A DNA stretch of 11,808 nt from contig CAZFPB010000026.1 in assembly GCA_964520985.1 (NCBI GenBank), positions 1 to 11,808 on the forward strand, in the 5' to 3' direction. This document shows, piece after piece, positions 6,365-11,691 of this stretch (positions within the stretch are counted from its first letter, which is position 1; each line of letters begins with the position of its first letter). A program made the position numbers and the translations under genes. Below the pieces are notes generated by a model. That model had not been told where the DNA came from, searched no databases, and saw only the letters and a program-made list of their open reading frames with translations. This DNA is from CAYSGL01 sp964520985 (GTDB lineage Bacteria > Pseudomonadota > Alphaproteobacteria > Micavibrionales > Micavibrionaceae).

Positions 6365-6768
6365 CTACGGTAGAATGCCAGCTCGATGAACACCGGGGTA
6401 TGACCGCGATACAATGCAACATCATTTGCGATGCAGTGATCTATAACCGCTTTTGACTTGTTGCATTGCGGAACTCGCTGATTGGGAAACTCCCAGTCGA
6501 GGATCATGCCGTCCTTTTCCCACCACCAAGAATTGGTAATGACTTCGCAGCCATCATGCGGGGTGGTGAGCTGCTCTTTAGAGATGTACTTTATGGCCAT
6601 TGCTTCAGGTTCCTTTGCTATTTGTCTGAGTATTGCTGCTCGCAACCGGTTGCACCAGTTGTAAGAATCGCCGAGTGCTCGAGCAGTTGCGAAGTTCTCG
6701 GGTGTGATCAAGTTGACCAGACGATCCAACTCAGTTTCAGGCTTCCGGGTAGTTTCAGAGTTGTTCAT
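6361..6768 (-). CDS. Hypothetical protein, 135 aa
   Basis: Unrecognised. An N-terminal helix (RKPETELDRLVNLITPENF) precedes NWCNRLRAAILRQIAKEPEAM, then a Trp-rich middle (NSWWWEKDGMILDWEF) and a C-terminal alpha-beta segment (AVIDHCIANDVALYRGHTPVFIELAFYRR). No signal peptide or membrane segment. The start at 6768 is backed by a strong AAAGGA about 6 bases upstream, and overlaps the preceding gene by 14 bases. Function unknown. Confidence 0.76.
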   Translation of the reverse strand: MNNSETTRKPETELDRLVNLITPENFATARALGDSYNWCNRLRAAILRQIAKEPEAMAIKYISKEQLTTPHDGCEVITNSWWWEKDGMILDWEFPNQRVPQCNKSKAVIDHCIANDVALYRGHTPVFIELAFYRR

Positions 6769-7036
6769 CCTTCATCCTTTGCCACTGCGAGCGGTTGGGT
6801 CCCTTTCGAAGGAACAAAACCTGCTTGCGAATCCTGCGCAATTCAATACGCCCAGCGCGACGAATTGCACTAATGTCAAACAGGGTCTTGCTCGGGTTTT
6901 TGCGAAAGAACTCTTCACGCAACCCGTTGATGATTTGCGTTTTGCCAAATGCATCCAAGTATCGCAGCATCTTTTCTTGATACGGAAGAAGCTTTTGCGC
7001 ATTGAGCTGATGGGCGAAGGCAATGAGATCGTCCAT
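6755..7036 (-). CDS. Small basic hypothetical protein, 93 aa
   Basis: Very basic and helical: LRYLDAFGKTQIINGLREEF, then ISAIRRAGRIELRRIRKQVLFLRKG and a final RSQWQRMKDEQL. The net positive charge suggests nucleic acid contact, but there is no recognised motif. The frame stays open to 7159, but that part overlaps the lipoprotein gene. I start at the ATG at 7036, which shares a TGATG junction with that gene's stop and so is probably coupled; there is no good ribosome site of its own. A downstream overlap of 14 bases joins the next gene. Function unknown. Confidence 0.68.
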   Translation of the reverse strand: MDDLIAFAHQLNAQKLLPYQEKMLRYLDAFGKTQIINGLREEFFRKNPSKTLFDISAIRRAGRIELRRIRKQVLFLRKGPNRSQWQRMKDEQL

Positions 7037-7179
7037 CAGCGATGACCGAGCTTCGGCGAATACAAGCCGGTGTTTACCTGAGCATCGAGTTGCGCGCGGA
7101 TCTTCTCTTTCTGATACGCATTCAGATTGTTGGTTGCGCAACCAGTGAGAAGAAGGCAAAGACAGACAAGACGGAACAT
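7036..7179 (-). CDS. Small lipoprotein, 47 aa
   Basis: Begins MFRLVCLCLLLTGCATNN. The short basic start, hydrophobic run and L-T-G-C lipobox (residues 11-14) are a textbook lipoprotein signal, so the mature protein would be about 34 residues with a lipidated cysteine in the envelope. The mature part (NNLNAYQKEKIRAQLDAQVNTGLYSPKLGHR) is charged and helical and lacks the proline richness of Rz1-type spanins, and no neighbouring inner-membrane spanin gene is seen. The start at 7179 has AAAGGA 6 bases upstream. It is the first gene of the leftward operon. The stretch just upstream is interrupted by the run of Ns. Confidence 0.75.
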   Translation of the reverse strand: MFRLVCLCLLLTGCATNNLNAYQKEKIRAQLDAQVNTGLYSPKLGHR

Positions 7180-7201
7180 GGTAGATCCTTTCAAGACATC
7201 A
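7147..7201 (+). repeat. 55 bp sequence flanking the N gap, first copy
   Basis: An exact 55 base direct copy of 7302-7356. It contains the first 11 codons of the lipoprotein gene and its ribosome site, and ends directly against the run of Ns. Because both copies reach the gap, they look like overlapping contig ends and not a biological repeat. Confidence 0.95.
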
Positions 7202-7301
7202 NNNNNNNNNNNNNNNNNNNNNNNNNNNNNNNNNNNNNNNNNNNNNNNNNNNNNNNNNNNNNNNNNNNNNNNNNNNNNNNNNNNNNNNNNNNNNNNNNNN
7301 N
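7202..7301. other. Run of 100 undetermined bases (assembly join)
   Basis: Exactly 100 Ns, the standard symbol for a gap of unknown size. Both sides carry the same 55 bases, meaning the two sequence ends overlap, so the true gap may be zero and the real sequence 155 bases shorter. Nothing can be annotated inside. Confidence 0.97.
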
Positions 7302-7356
7302 GAGAAGAAGGCAAAGACAGACAAGACGGAACATGGTAGATCCTTTCAAGACATCA
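7302..7356 (+). repeat. 55 bp sequence flanking the N gap, second copy
   Basis: Exact match to 7147-7201, starting directly after the Ns. On the minus strand it holds an orphan ATG at 7334 with the first 11 codons of the lipoprotein gene (7302-7334), which appears as a truncated duplicate gene only because of the join. This fragment should not be counted as a gene. Confidence 0.95.
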
Positions 7357-7425
7357 TGTTTGGTATTTGCAATCTATCGAATTATAGGGTAACGTTCACC
7401 CCTATAATTCGTGAGGAACCTTCTG
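7335..7425. promoter_or_regulatory. Divergent control region between leftward operon and primase gene
   Basis: After collapsing the duplicated sequence, 91 bases separate the start of the lipoprotein gene (leftward) from the primase ATG at 7426. Both transcripts must start here. I do not see a convincing pair of sigma-70 boxes in either direction, although TATAAT occurs within the palindrome on each strand. The region also contains CAATCTATCGAA, shared with the stretch before the gene at 11692. Confidence 0.6.
7378..7411. promoter_or_regulatory. Perfect palindrome 12-10-12, probable operator
   Basis: The left arm CGAATTATAGGG (7378-7389) and right arm CCCTATAATTCG (7400-7411) are exact reverse complements around a 10 base spacer TAACGTTCAC. 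The right arm ends next to the GAGGAA ribosome site (7412-7417) of the primase gene. A dimeric protein binding here could block both divergent transcripts. Each arm contains the 9-mer ATTATAGGG, which recurs in the non-coding region after the primase gene, so the same protein may bind both places. An RNA hairpin hiding the ribosome site is an alternative. Confidence 0.75.
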
Positions 7426-9843
7426 ATGAACTTGCAGACTATACCGGCTGAGCTTCGTGCTCGGCCGCAATGGGTTATTTGGCGCTCTATTGTCTCTGAA
7501 GGGGCGGTTACCAAGCCCCCTTATAACCCAAACGACCCGGCGTATATGGCCGATGTTAGCGCTCCTAGCACCTGGAGCACTTTTGAAAATGCGGTGCGAG
7601 TTTATCAGAACAATCCTTCCCTGTTTAGCGGTATCGGGTATGTGTTTACCGAGAGCGACGAGTTCTTCGGTATTGACATTGACGACGAGCGCAAAGTTAA
7701 GCCTGAGCATCTCGAGACCCGTCGAATGCTCGTCAAGCAGATTATGAATGACGTTGATACCTATACGGAGCTTTCTCCGTCAGGGAACGGCATTCATATG
7801 ATCGGCCGCGGCACGTTGCCTGTAGCGGGGAAACGCTCAGTCGCCATGCAAGTCGAGATTTATTGCTCTAATCGATATTTCACGATTACGGGCGATGTGA
7901 TCAACGGTAAGAATGAAATCAAAGACCAGCAGAATTTCTTGGTCAGCGTGTTCGGTGCGATTGCACCTGACAGCGGCATGGAGCTTGCGGTTTATGATAC
8001 TGAGGTCAGTCGCCGCACGGACTTGACGGACACTGAAGTCGTACGCTTGGCAACGAACTACAATCCAACGTTTGCACCGCGGTACAATGCTCAGGTGGGT
8101 TGCGGTCCCGGTGAGTGGTCAGATACGTTTATGGCCATCGTCGGAATGATTGATCGCTTTACAGGGTCTGTCGAGCAGGTCGAGCGTATCGTCTTCAACT
8201 CCCCGATGGTGCAGCTCGCCCCGCCGAGCAGTGCAGGTGAAGCGCGTATCGATAAGGCAAAGCGAAACCTCAAGTTTGTTCTCAAGCGAGTTCGTGAGGG
8301 CAATAACGGGCTTCTGCATTTCTCGGAACATGGTCGTCAGATCGTGGAGAACATGGAGAAGGCAAAAGTCGAGCGAGCGAAGCAAGCTGCCGAAGCGTTG
8401 GCGAAAGCCAATGAAGCAATCTCAAACATGAGCAAGGGTAGTCAATCTGTTCTTGATGCTTTCCCAGAACTGACAAGCGAACACAAGATTTTGTCTAGGC
8501 CTCCCGGGATCGTCGGCGAGTTCGTACTCGCTGCTGAGAAAGCAAGTTTCAAACCGTTCACGAAGTTTGCTATCCCGGCAACCTTATCGACGCTTGCAGG
8601 TGTTGTGTCTCGAGGCTTCAAGATCTCGGGAGGTTCCGGCATCAACGTCAACTTCATCCTGGCTGCACCGTCAAACGCCGGCAAGACCCAGACCATGAAT
8701 GTGTGGGAACGGTTCATGTCTGAGGCAGCACAGCAGATTGGCAACACACCGGGCGGTCCGTCGCTTACGCGCATTCTCAACTCGAGCACGTCATCTATTC
8801 AGGCTATCATGCCTGACTTTATGAATTGCCCATCGATGGTCTGGTACGTTGAAGAATGCTATTCGCAGCTGTCATCAATGAATGAGGGCAAGAGTCCTTC
8901 GGATGCACATCTTCGAGATGCTTTTAACCAGCTGTATGATGCCGGCGTTCATGGCAAGTTCTTCTCAGGGCCTAGATCTGTAGCCAATCGGAAAGCAGAT
9001 GTTGAACCTATCAACAATTTGAACGTGTCAACCTTCTGGACGACAACTACCAGTAAGTTTGACGTCTTCAGTGAAGACGCGTTGGATGGGTTCCTCTCAC
9101 GCGTGGTCGTTATCAGGCATCACGCCCCGGGCGGTGAGCCGATGCAATACACCGAGGATTTGCCTCCTGGCTTGCGTGATGTGCTAGTTCAGCGACTTGT
9201 GCAGGCCAAACACCTGGATGAGATTTACAAGCTCAATGCGTTCGATGCCGGTAAACTGATCACCACGGTTTCGACAGAACAGGTTGCTGATCTACATTGG
9301 CAATTCGTCCGAACAGTGGATGCCATTTCGAATGCTGCTATCGAAGGACGCTTGCCTCCTGTGTATGGGGCGATCAGCCGTTTGCCTTTGACAGCTCAGC
9401 GGATATCAGCACTGCTTGCTATCATGGAGAATCCGTTTACCCCTGCCGTGACGCTTGAGCAATACAAATGGGCGTTCGGTTATCTGTTGCAGAATTTGGT
9501 CTCACTACTCACCGATGTGGATCATGGCGATCTCGGACACGGGGCATCGGATGAAGTCCTCGCAGTGGTTAAAAGTATTAAGGAACTTTTGAAGCGAAAA
9601 GAGAACAAAGGGAAACCCGGCGTCTCGAGACAAGCCCTTCGTGACTTCCTCAAACAGCGCAAACCATTCTCGTCATTTGCCGGTCAAGGGTATGGCGGCG
9701 GGCGATCTCAGAAGGTCACCGAAACGATTTCTCACATGATCAAAGAAGGCATGCTTGAAGAGGTAAGTTTGCCTGCTGATGGGCGCGGTCGTCCACCTGT
9801 GTATATCTCGCCTGTCATGAGCGACCCAATCTGGAACTCCTAA
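7426..9843 (+). CDS. Primase-polymerase fused to DUF3987-type helicase
   Basis: 805 aa, with the order seen in phage and plasmid replication proteins that make primers and unwind DNA at the fork. Residues 1-160 match an archaeo-eukaryotic type primase: RPQWVIWR start, GIDIDD (82-87, metal-binding D84 and D86), SPSGNGIH (H124), VEIY (E144) and RYFTITG (150-156). Residues about 303-345 look coiled-coil. The ATPase domain begins near 365; AAPSNAGKT with K420/T421 is Walker A and MVWYVEE (471-477) is Walker B, as in DUF3987 proteins. The last 90 residues fit a winged helix. ATG 7426 follows GAGGAA by 8 bases; a GTG at 7411 overlaps the operator and is less likely. No separate DNA polymerase is present, so self-sufficient synthesis as in NrS-1-like PrimPols is possible but unproven. 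Confidence 0.93.
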   Translation: MNLQTIPAELRARPQWVIWRSIVSEGAVTKPPYNPNDPAYMADVSAPSTWSTFENAVRVYQNNPSLFSGIGYVFTESDEFFGIDIDDERKVKPEHLETRRMLVKQIMNDVDTYTELSPSGNGIHMIGRGTLPVAGKRSVAMQVEIYCSNRYFTITGDVINGKNEIKDQQNFLVSVFGAIAPDSGMELAVYDTEVSRRTDLTDTEVVRLATNYNPTFAPRYNAQVGCGPGEWSDTFMAIVGMIDRFTGSVEQVERIVFNSPMVQLAPPSSAGEARIDKAKRNLKFVLKRVREGNNGLLHFSEHGRQIVENMEKAKVERAKQAAEALAKANEAISNMSKGSQSVLDAFPELTSEHKILSRPPGIVGEFVLAAEKASFKPFTKFAIPATLSTLAGVVSRGFKISGGSGINVNFILAAPSNAGKTQTMNVWERFMSEAAQQIGNTPGGPSLTRILNSSTSSIQAIMPDFMNCPSMVWYVEECYSQLSSMNEGKSPSDAHLRDAFNQLYDAGVHGKFFSGPRSVANRKADVEPINNLNVSTFWTTTTSKFDVFSEDALDGFLSRVVVIRHHAPGGEPMQYTEDLPPGLRDVLVQRLVQAKHLDEIYKLNAFDAGKLITTVSTEQVADLHWQFVRTVDAISNAAIEGRLPPVYGAISRLPLTAQRISALLAIMENPFTPAVTLEQYKWAFGYLLQNLVSLLTDVDHGDLGHGASDEVLAVVKSIKELLKRKENKGKPGVSRQALRDFLKQRKPFSSFAGQGYGGGRSQKVTETISHMIKEGMLEEVSLPADGRGRPPVYISPVMSDPIWNS

Positions 9844-9845
9844 TC

Positions 9846-9899
9846 TAGGGTCCATCCCTATAAATACGTTCACCCCGCATATTCACCCTATTATTAGGG
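9846..9899. repeat. CCCTATAAT-like repeat cluster, left part
   Basis: Contains TAGGG (9846-9850) and CCCTATAAA (9856-9864), 5 base arms around TCCAT. It also has ACGTTCACCCC (9866-9876), which matches the palindrome spacer before the primase gene over 11 bases, and CCCTATTATTAGGG (9886-9899), a small palindrome. These differ from the core 9-mer by one or more bases, so they are likely degenerate copies. Confidence 0.6.
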
Positions 9900-9947
9900 C
9901 GATTTCGCTAATGATTTCAATGACTTACGAGATCTGGGGGTGGAAAA

Positions 9948-9956
9948 ATTATAGGG
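9948..9956 (+). repeat. Core repeat ATTATAGGG
   Basis: Perfect copy of the 9-mer found in the palindrome arms at 7378-7411, in the direct orientation, flanked by A-rich sequence before it and extra Gs after it. It lies in the middle of the non-coding region, between the left cluster and the inverted pair. Confidence 0.7.
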
Positions 9957-10014
9957 GGCCTAAAACACACACTAACGAACACATAAAAGATACCGTTTAC
10001 GCGTACCAAAACCC

Positions 10015-10028
10015 TCACGTTAATGTGA
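10015..10028. promoter_or_regulatory. Near-palindrome TCACGTTAATGTGA
   Basis: TCAC-G-TTAA-T-GTGA is self-complementary except for one base pair at positions 5/10. Such 14 base half-site symmetry is typical of a dimeric repressor or nucleoid-protein site. It contains ACGTT, part of the wider repeat motif seen near 7392 and 9866. No specific protein is implied. Confidence 0.45.
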
Positions 10029-10041
10029 ACTTTTACCATAA

Positions 10042-10075
10042 ACGTATAACCCTATAATAAATAAATCCCTATAAT
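10042..10075 (-). repeat. Two inverted CCCTATAAT repeats, 17 bp apart
   Basis: Perfect CCCTATAAT copies at 10050-10058 and 10067-10075 in the same orientation, spaced 17 bases from start to start, less than two helical turns. The first is preceded by ACGT and 4 bases (10042-10049), matching 7392-7408 and, partly, 9866-9882. Direct repeats of this type beside AT-rich DNA are the best iteron-like signal in the window. Confidence 0.7.
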
Positions 10076-10133
10076 TATTATGTTGTTGTTATTGTTGTGT
10101 TTTTTGATGTTGTTTTAGGGTGTATTATAGGGG
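10070..10133 (+). other. 64 base C-free, AT- and TTG-rich tract
   Basis: No cytosine occurs on the plus strand from 10070 to 10133; the opposite strand therefore lacks G. The stretch includes TTGTTGTTATTGTTGTG and a run of six Ts, so it is easily melted and strongly strand-biased. It overlaps the second CCCTATAAT repeat and includes another copy at 10124-10132. It could be an unwinding element of an origin. Confidence 0.6.
10113..10132 (+). repeat. TTTTAGGG and ATTATAGGG repeat copies
   Basis: A partial copy TTTTAGGG (10113-10120) is followed 4 bases later by a perfect ATTATAGGG (10124-10132). They have the opposite orientation to the pair at 10050-10075, so the group of repeats is arranged head to head across the C-free tract. 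Confidence 0.6.
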
Positions 10134-10197
10134 CGGTATCTAGCTCAAACGCCTGCAAATCAAGGACACCCGTATATTTTGGAGCGGAAGATCGAAG

Positions 10198-10632
10198 ATG
10201 CGAATGGGATTCACAGGCACCAGTCAGGGCATGAGCGACGCGCAAAAGGCGCGTGTCGCACAGATCTTGAATTGGTATCAACCTGACGAGGCGGATCATG
10301 GATTGTGCATTGGGGCAGATGCGGAATTTCATGGCATTGTGAGAAATGAATTGCCGTCTCGATGCAAGATCTTCGGTCACCCGCCGATCATTAGACGGAA
10401 GATGGCAATATGGTTGGAGGACAAGTGTGATTTCTTATTCCAGCCAGGCGATTATCATGATCGAGATCGCGATATCGTTGATCGAACTCAAATGATGGTC
10501 GCTACAGTTTTGATGCCTGAATACCGGCGTTCCGGTACGTGGACGACTATTCGATATGCTCGCAAGGAAAACAAGCACACTCTAATCGTCATGCGTGACG
10601 GTACGGTTTTAGAAGAAGGAAAGAACACATGA
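10198..10632 (+). CDS. SLOG/DprA-like Rossmann-fold phage protein
   Basis: 144 aa. It starts with a strand and glycine loop MGFTGTSQGM (3-12), followed by GLCIGADAEFH (35-45), IFGHPP (58-63) and RSGTWTTIRYAR (111-122) near the end. These are the marks of SLOG-type nucleotide-binding proteins common in phages; the loop and the R-S-G-T motif contact the ligand in this fold. The substrate is unknown; related proteins bind nucleotides, NAD-derived molecules or single-stranded DNA. The start at 10198 is not strongly marked (GGAAG about 9 bases upstream), and an ATG at 10204 (MGFTG) is possible. Its stop overlaps the nuclease gene by 4 bases, suggesting coupled expression. Confidence 0.85.
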   Translation: MRMGFTGTSQGMSDAQKARVAQILNWYQPDEADHGLCIGADAEFHGIVRNELPSRCKIFGHPPIIRRKMAIWLEDKCDFLFQPGDYHDRDRDIVDRTQMMVATVLMPEYRRSGTWTTIRYARKENKHTLIVMRDGTVLEEGKNT

Positions 10633-11120
10633 AACGCGGTGCAATTGACCCTGACGCACGTATAGGGGTTGGAGGGGCAATCCTTACGCCCGAGAAGCTC
10701 GCAGCGAGTGGAACCGAACACGCTCACCAAGTAGCAATTTTTCAATGGATAGCAATCGATGGAAAGCATCTTCACGACCTTGACCTACTCTATGCTGTCC
10801 CGAATGGAGGTGACCGGCGACCCAGTGTCGCGGCGTCCCTCAAAGCTGAAGGAGTTAAGTCAGGCGTGCCTGATATGTGTCTACCTGTGCCTATTGGTGT
10901 TTACGCTGGCTTATATCTTGAACTGAAGGTGCCGAAACATTTCGGTACGAAGTCAGGTGGACGTTCAGACAAGCAGATAAATTGGCATAAGCGTCTGAGA
11001 GCACAGCATTACGCAGTCGTAACAGCATTTGGATGGGAACCTGCGATAAGGGCTATCCAAGATTACTATGAGCTGAGATTGATAATGCCGAACGACGACG
11101 ATTGTGCCATGTACGGATAA
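10629..11120 (+). CDS. VRR-NUC domain nuclease
   Basis: 163 aa. The VRR-NUC fold of the PD-(D/E)xK superfamily is visible: E30 near the start of HAHQVAIFQW, AVPNGG (56-61), GVKSGVPD (75-82, D82), LYLELK (95-100, E98 and K100) and Q116 in the Q..WH segment, all in the standard order. These enzymes cut branched or structured DNA, often Holliday junctions, and in phages assist replication, recombination or packaging. The first 25 residues are an extra, unconserved leader. ATGA overlap with the SLOG gene makes one transcript likely. Active residues are complete, so it is probably functional. Confidence 0.92.
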   Translation: MKRGAIDPDARIGVGGAILTPEKLAASGTEHAHQVAIFQWIAIDGKHLHDLDLLYAVPNGGDRRPSVAASLKAEGVKSGVPDMCLPVPIGVYAGLYLELKVPKHFGTKSGGRSDKQINWHKRLRAQHYAVVTAFGWEPAIRAIQDYYELRLIMPNDDDCAMYG

Positions 11121-11132
11121 GCAGGAGGACAA

Positions 11133-11633
11133 ATGTCTCACAGCAAGAAGGATGCGGTTGGTGGTCATGCTGAACATTGGATTTTTGATGATTTCGTGGG
11201 ATCGACTTCGATGATGGGTCGTCGCTGGGCAAAGAAGTTCAACCGGCGTGAAGCGCGGCGCGAAGCCAAAAAGACCATTCGCGAAGCACTCACGCTTCTT
11301 GAAGCTGATGTGCATGACGATTTGGTGCTACATAACGCCAACGCCGAGTTCTACCATATGATTTATGAAGATCATCTTGAGTTGGAGCGTCTCGCAGCTG
11401 AGGAAGAAGAACGATACGCTCAGTTCGAGGACAGTTACTGCGACCCCTATTGGGATGAGCCTTATGACCCGTACTGGGAACCTAACATCGATTGGAGGTT
11501 CGAAGATAGCTTCTATCAGCCCGAGCCCGAGCCCGAGCCTGTGACGGTCGCTTATCACCAGCTGAATGAGCCGGTGTATGCGGCAGGTGAGAGCCTCGGT
11601 GAGATCCTTGAAAGGATGATGAAGAAGGGTTGA
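11133..11633 (+). CDS. Acidic low-complexity hypothetical protein
   Basis: 166 aa. Residues 28-52 are strongly basic (RRWAKKFNRREARREAKKTIR), followed by an acidic body (LAAEEEERYAQFED) and a duplicated CDPYWDEP / YDPYWEP unit (103-116). A run of three PE pairs (130-135) is encoded by three identical CCCGAG units at 11520-11537. It ends with a short helix (LGEILERMMKKG). A strongly charged, repeat-bearing protein like this may bind DNA or protein, but no family is recognised. The GGAGG ribosome site 12 bases after the previous stop makes the start at 11133 secure. Probably the same transcript as the nuclease. Confidence 0.78.
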   Translation: MSHSKKDAVGGHAEHWIFDDFVGSTSMMGRRWAKKFNRREARREAKKTIREALTLLEADVHDDLVLHNANAEFYHMIYEDHLELERLAAEEEERYAQFEDSYCDPYWDEPYDPYWEPNIDWRFEDSFYQPEPEPEPVTVAYHQLNEPVYAAGESLGEILERMMKKG

Positions 11634-11658
11634 TAGTTTCGTCCTGAGATGGGATTAT

Positions 11659-11670
11659 CAATCTATCGAA
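11659..11670 (+). promoter_or_regulatory. CAATCTATCGAA, shared with 7370-7381
   Basis: This 12 base sequence also occurs upstream of the primase gene at 7370-7381, just before the operator palindrome. Both copies lie before rightward genes (starts 7426 and 11692) in non-coding DNA. It may be a promoter or activator site, but with only two copies the evidence is limited. Confidence 0.4.
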
Positions 11671-11691
11671 AGCGCAATCAAGGGGTTTGCC

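Larger units (their letters stand above)
9844..10197. other. 354 bp non-coding region, candidate replication origin
   Basis: No gene is supported in either strand. The region is rich in CCCTATAAT-type repeats (see separate entries), has a near-palindrome at 10015-10028, an AT-rich centre around 10040-10080 and a C-free tract at 10070-10133. Short hairpins occur at 9886-9899 (CCCTA-TTAT-TAGGG) and 9899-9908 (GCGA-TT-TCGC). Repeated binding sites next to AT-rich DNA and a replication gene are typical of origins, but similar patterns occur in repressor control regions, so origin function is an inference. Confidence 0.6.

Noticed and set aside
7302..7334. Second, truncated lipoprotein gene
   Set aside because: It is part of the 55 base duplicate beside the Ns and most likely an assembly artefact.
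7411..7425. GTG at 7411 as the start of the primase gene
   Set aside because: It would place the ribosome site inside the gene and overlap the operator; ATG 7426 has GAGGAA at a normal distance.
9846..9860. Hairpin TAGGG-TCCAT-CCCTA after the primase gene as a terminator
   Set aside because: Only 5 base pairs and no T run; better explained as part of the repeat family.
9891..10120. TTAGGG-like strings as telomere repeats
   Set aside because: Only isolated copies occur within the CCCTATAAT-type family, with no tandem array.
9948..10132. TATAGGG repeats as T7-type promoters
   Set aside because: The last bases resemble the T7 promoter end, but the upstream 12 bases are not shared between copies and they point in both directions; no phage RNA polymerase gene is visible here.
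10078..10380. Minus-strand open frame of 100 aa over the non-coding region
   Set aside because: It runs opposite the SLOG gene and its C-terminal part is an artefact of the TTG-rich tract; no ribosome site.
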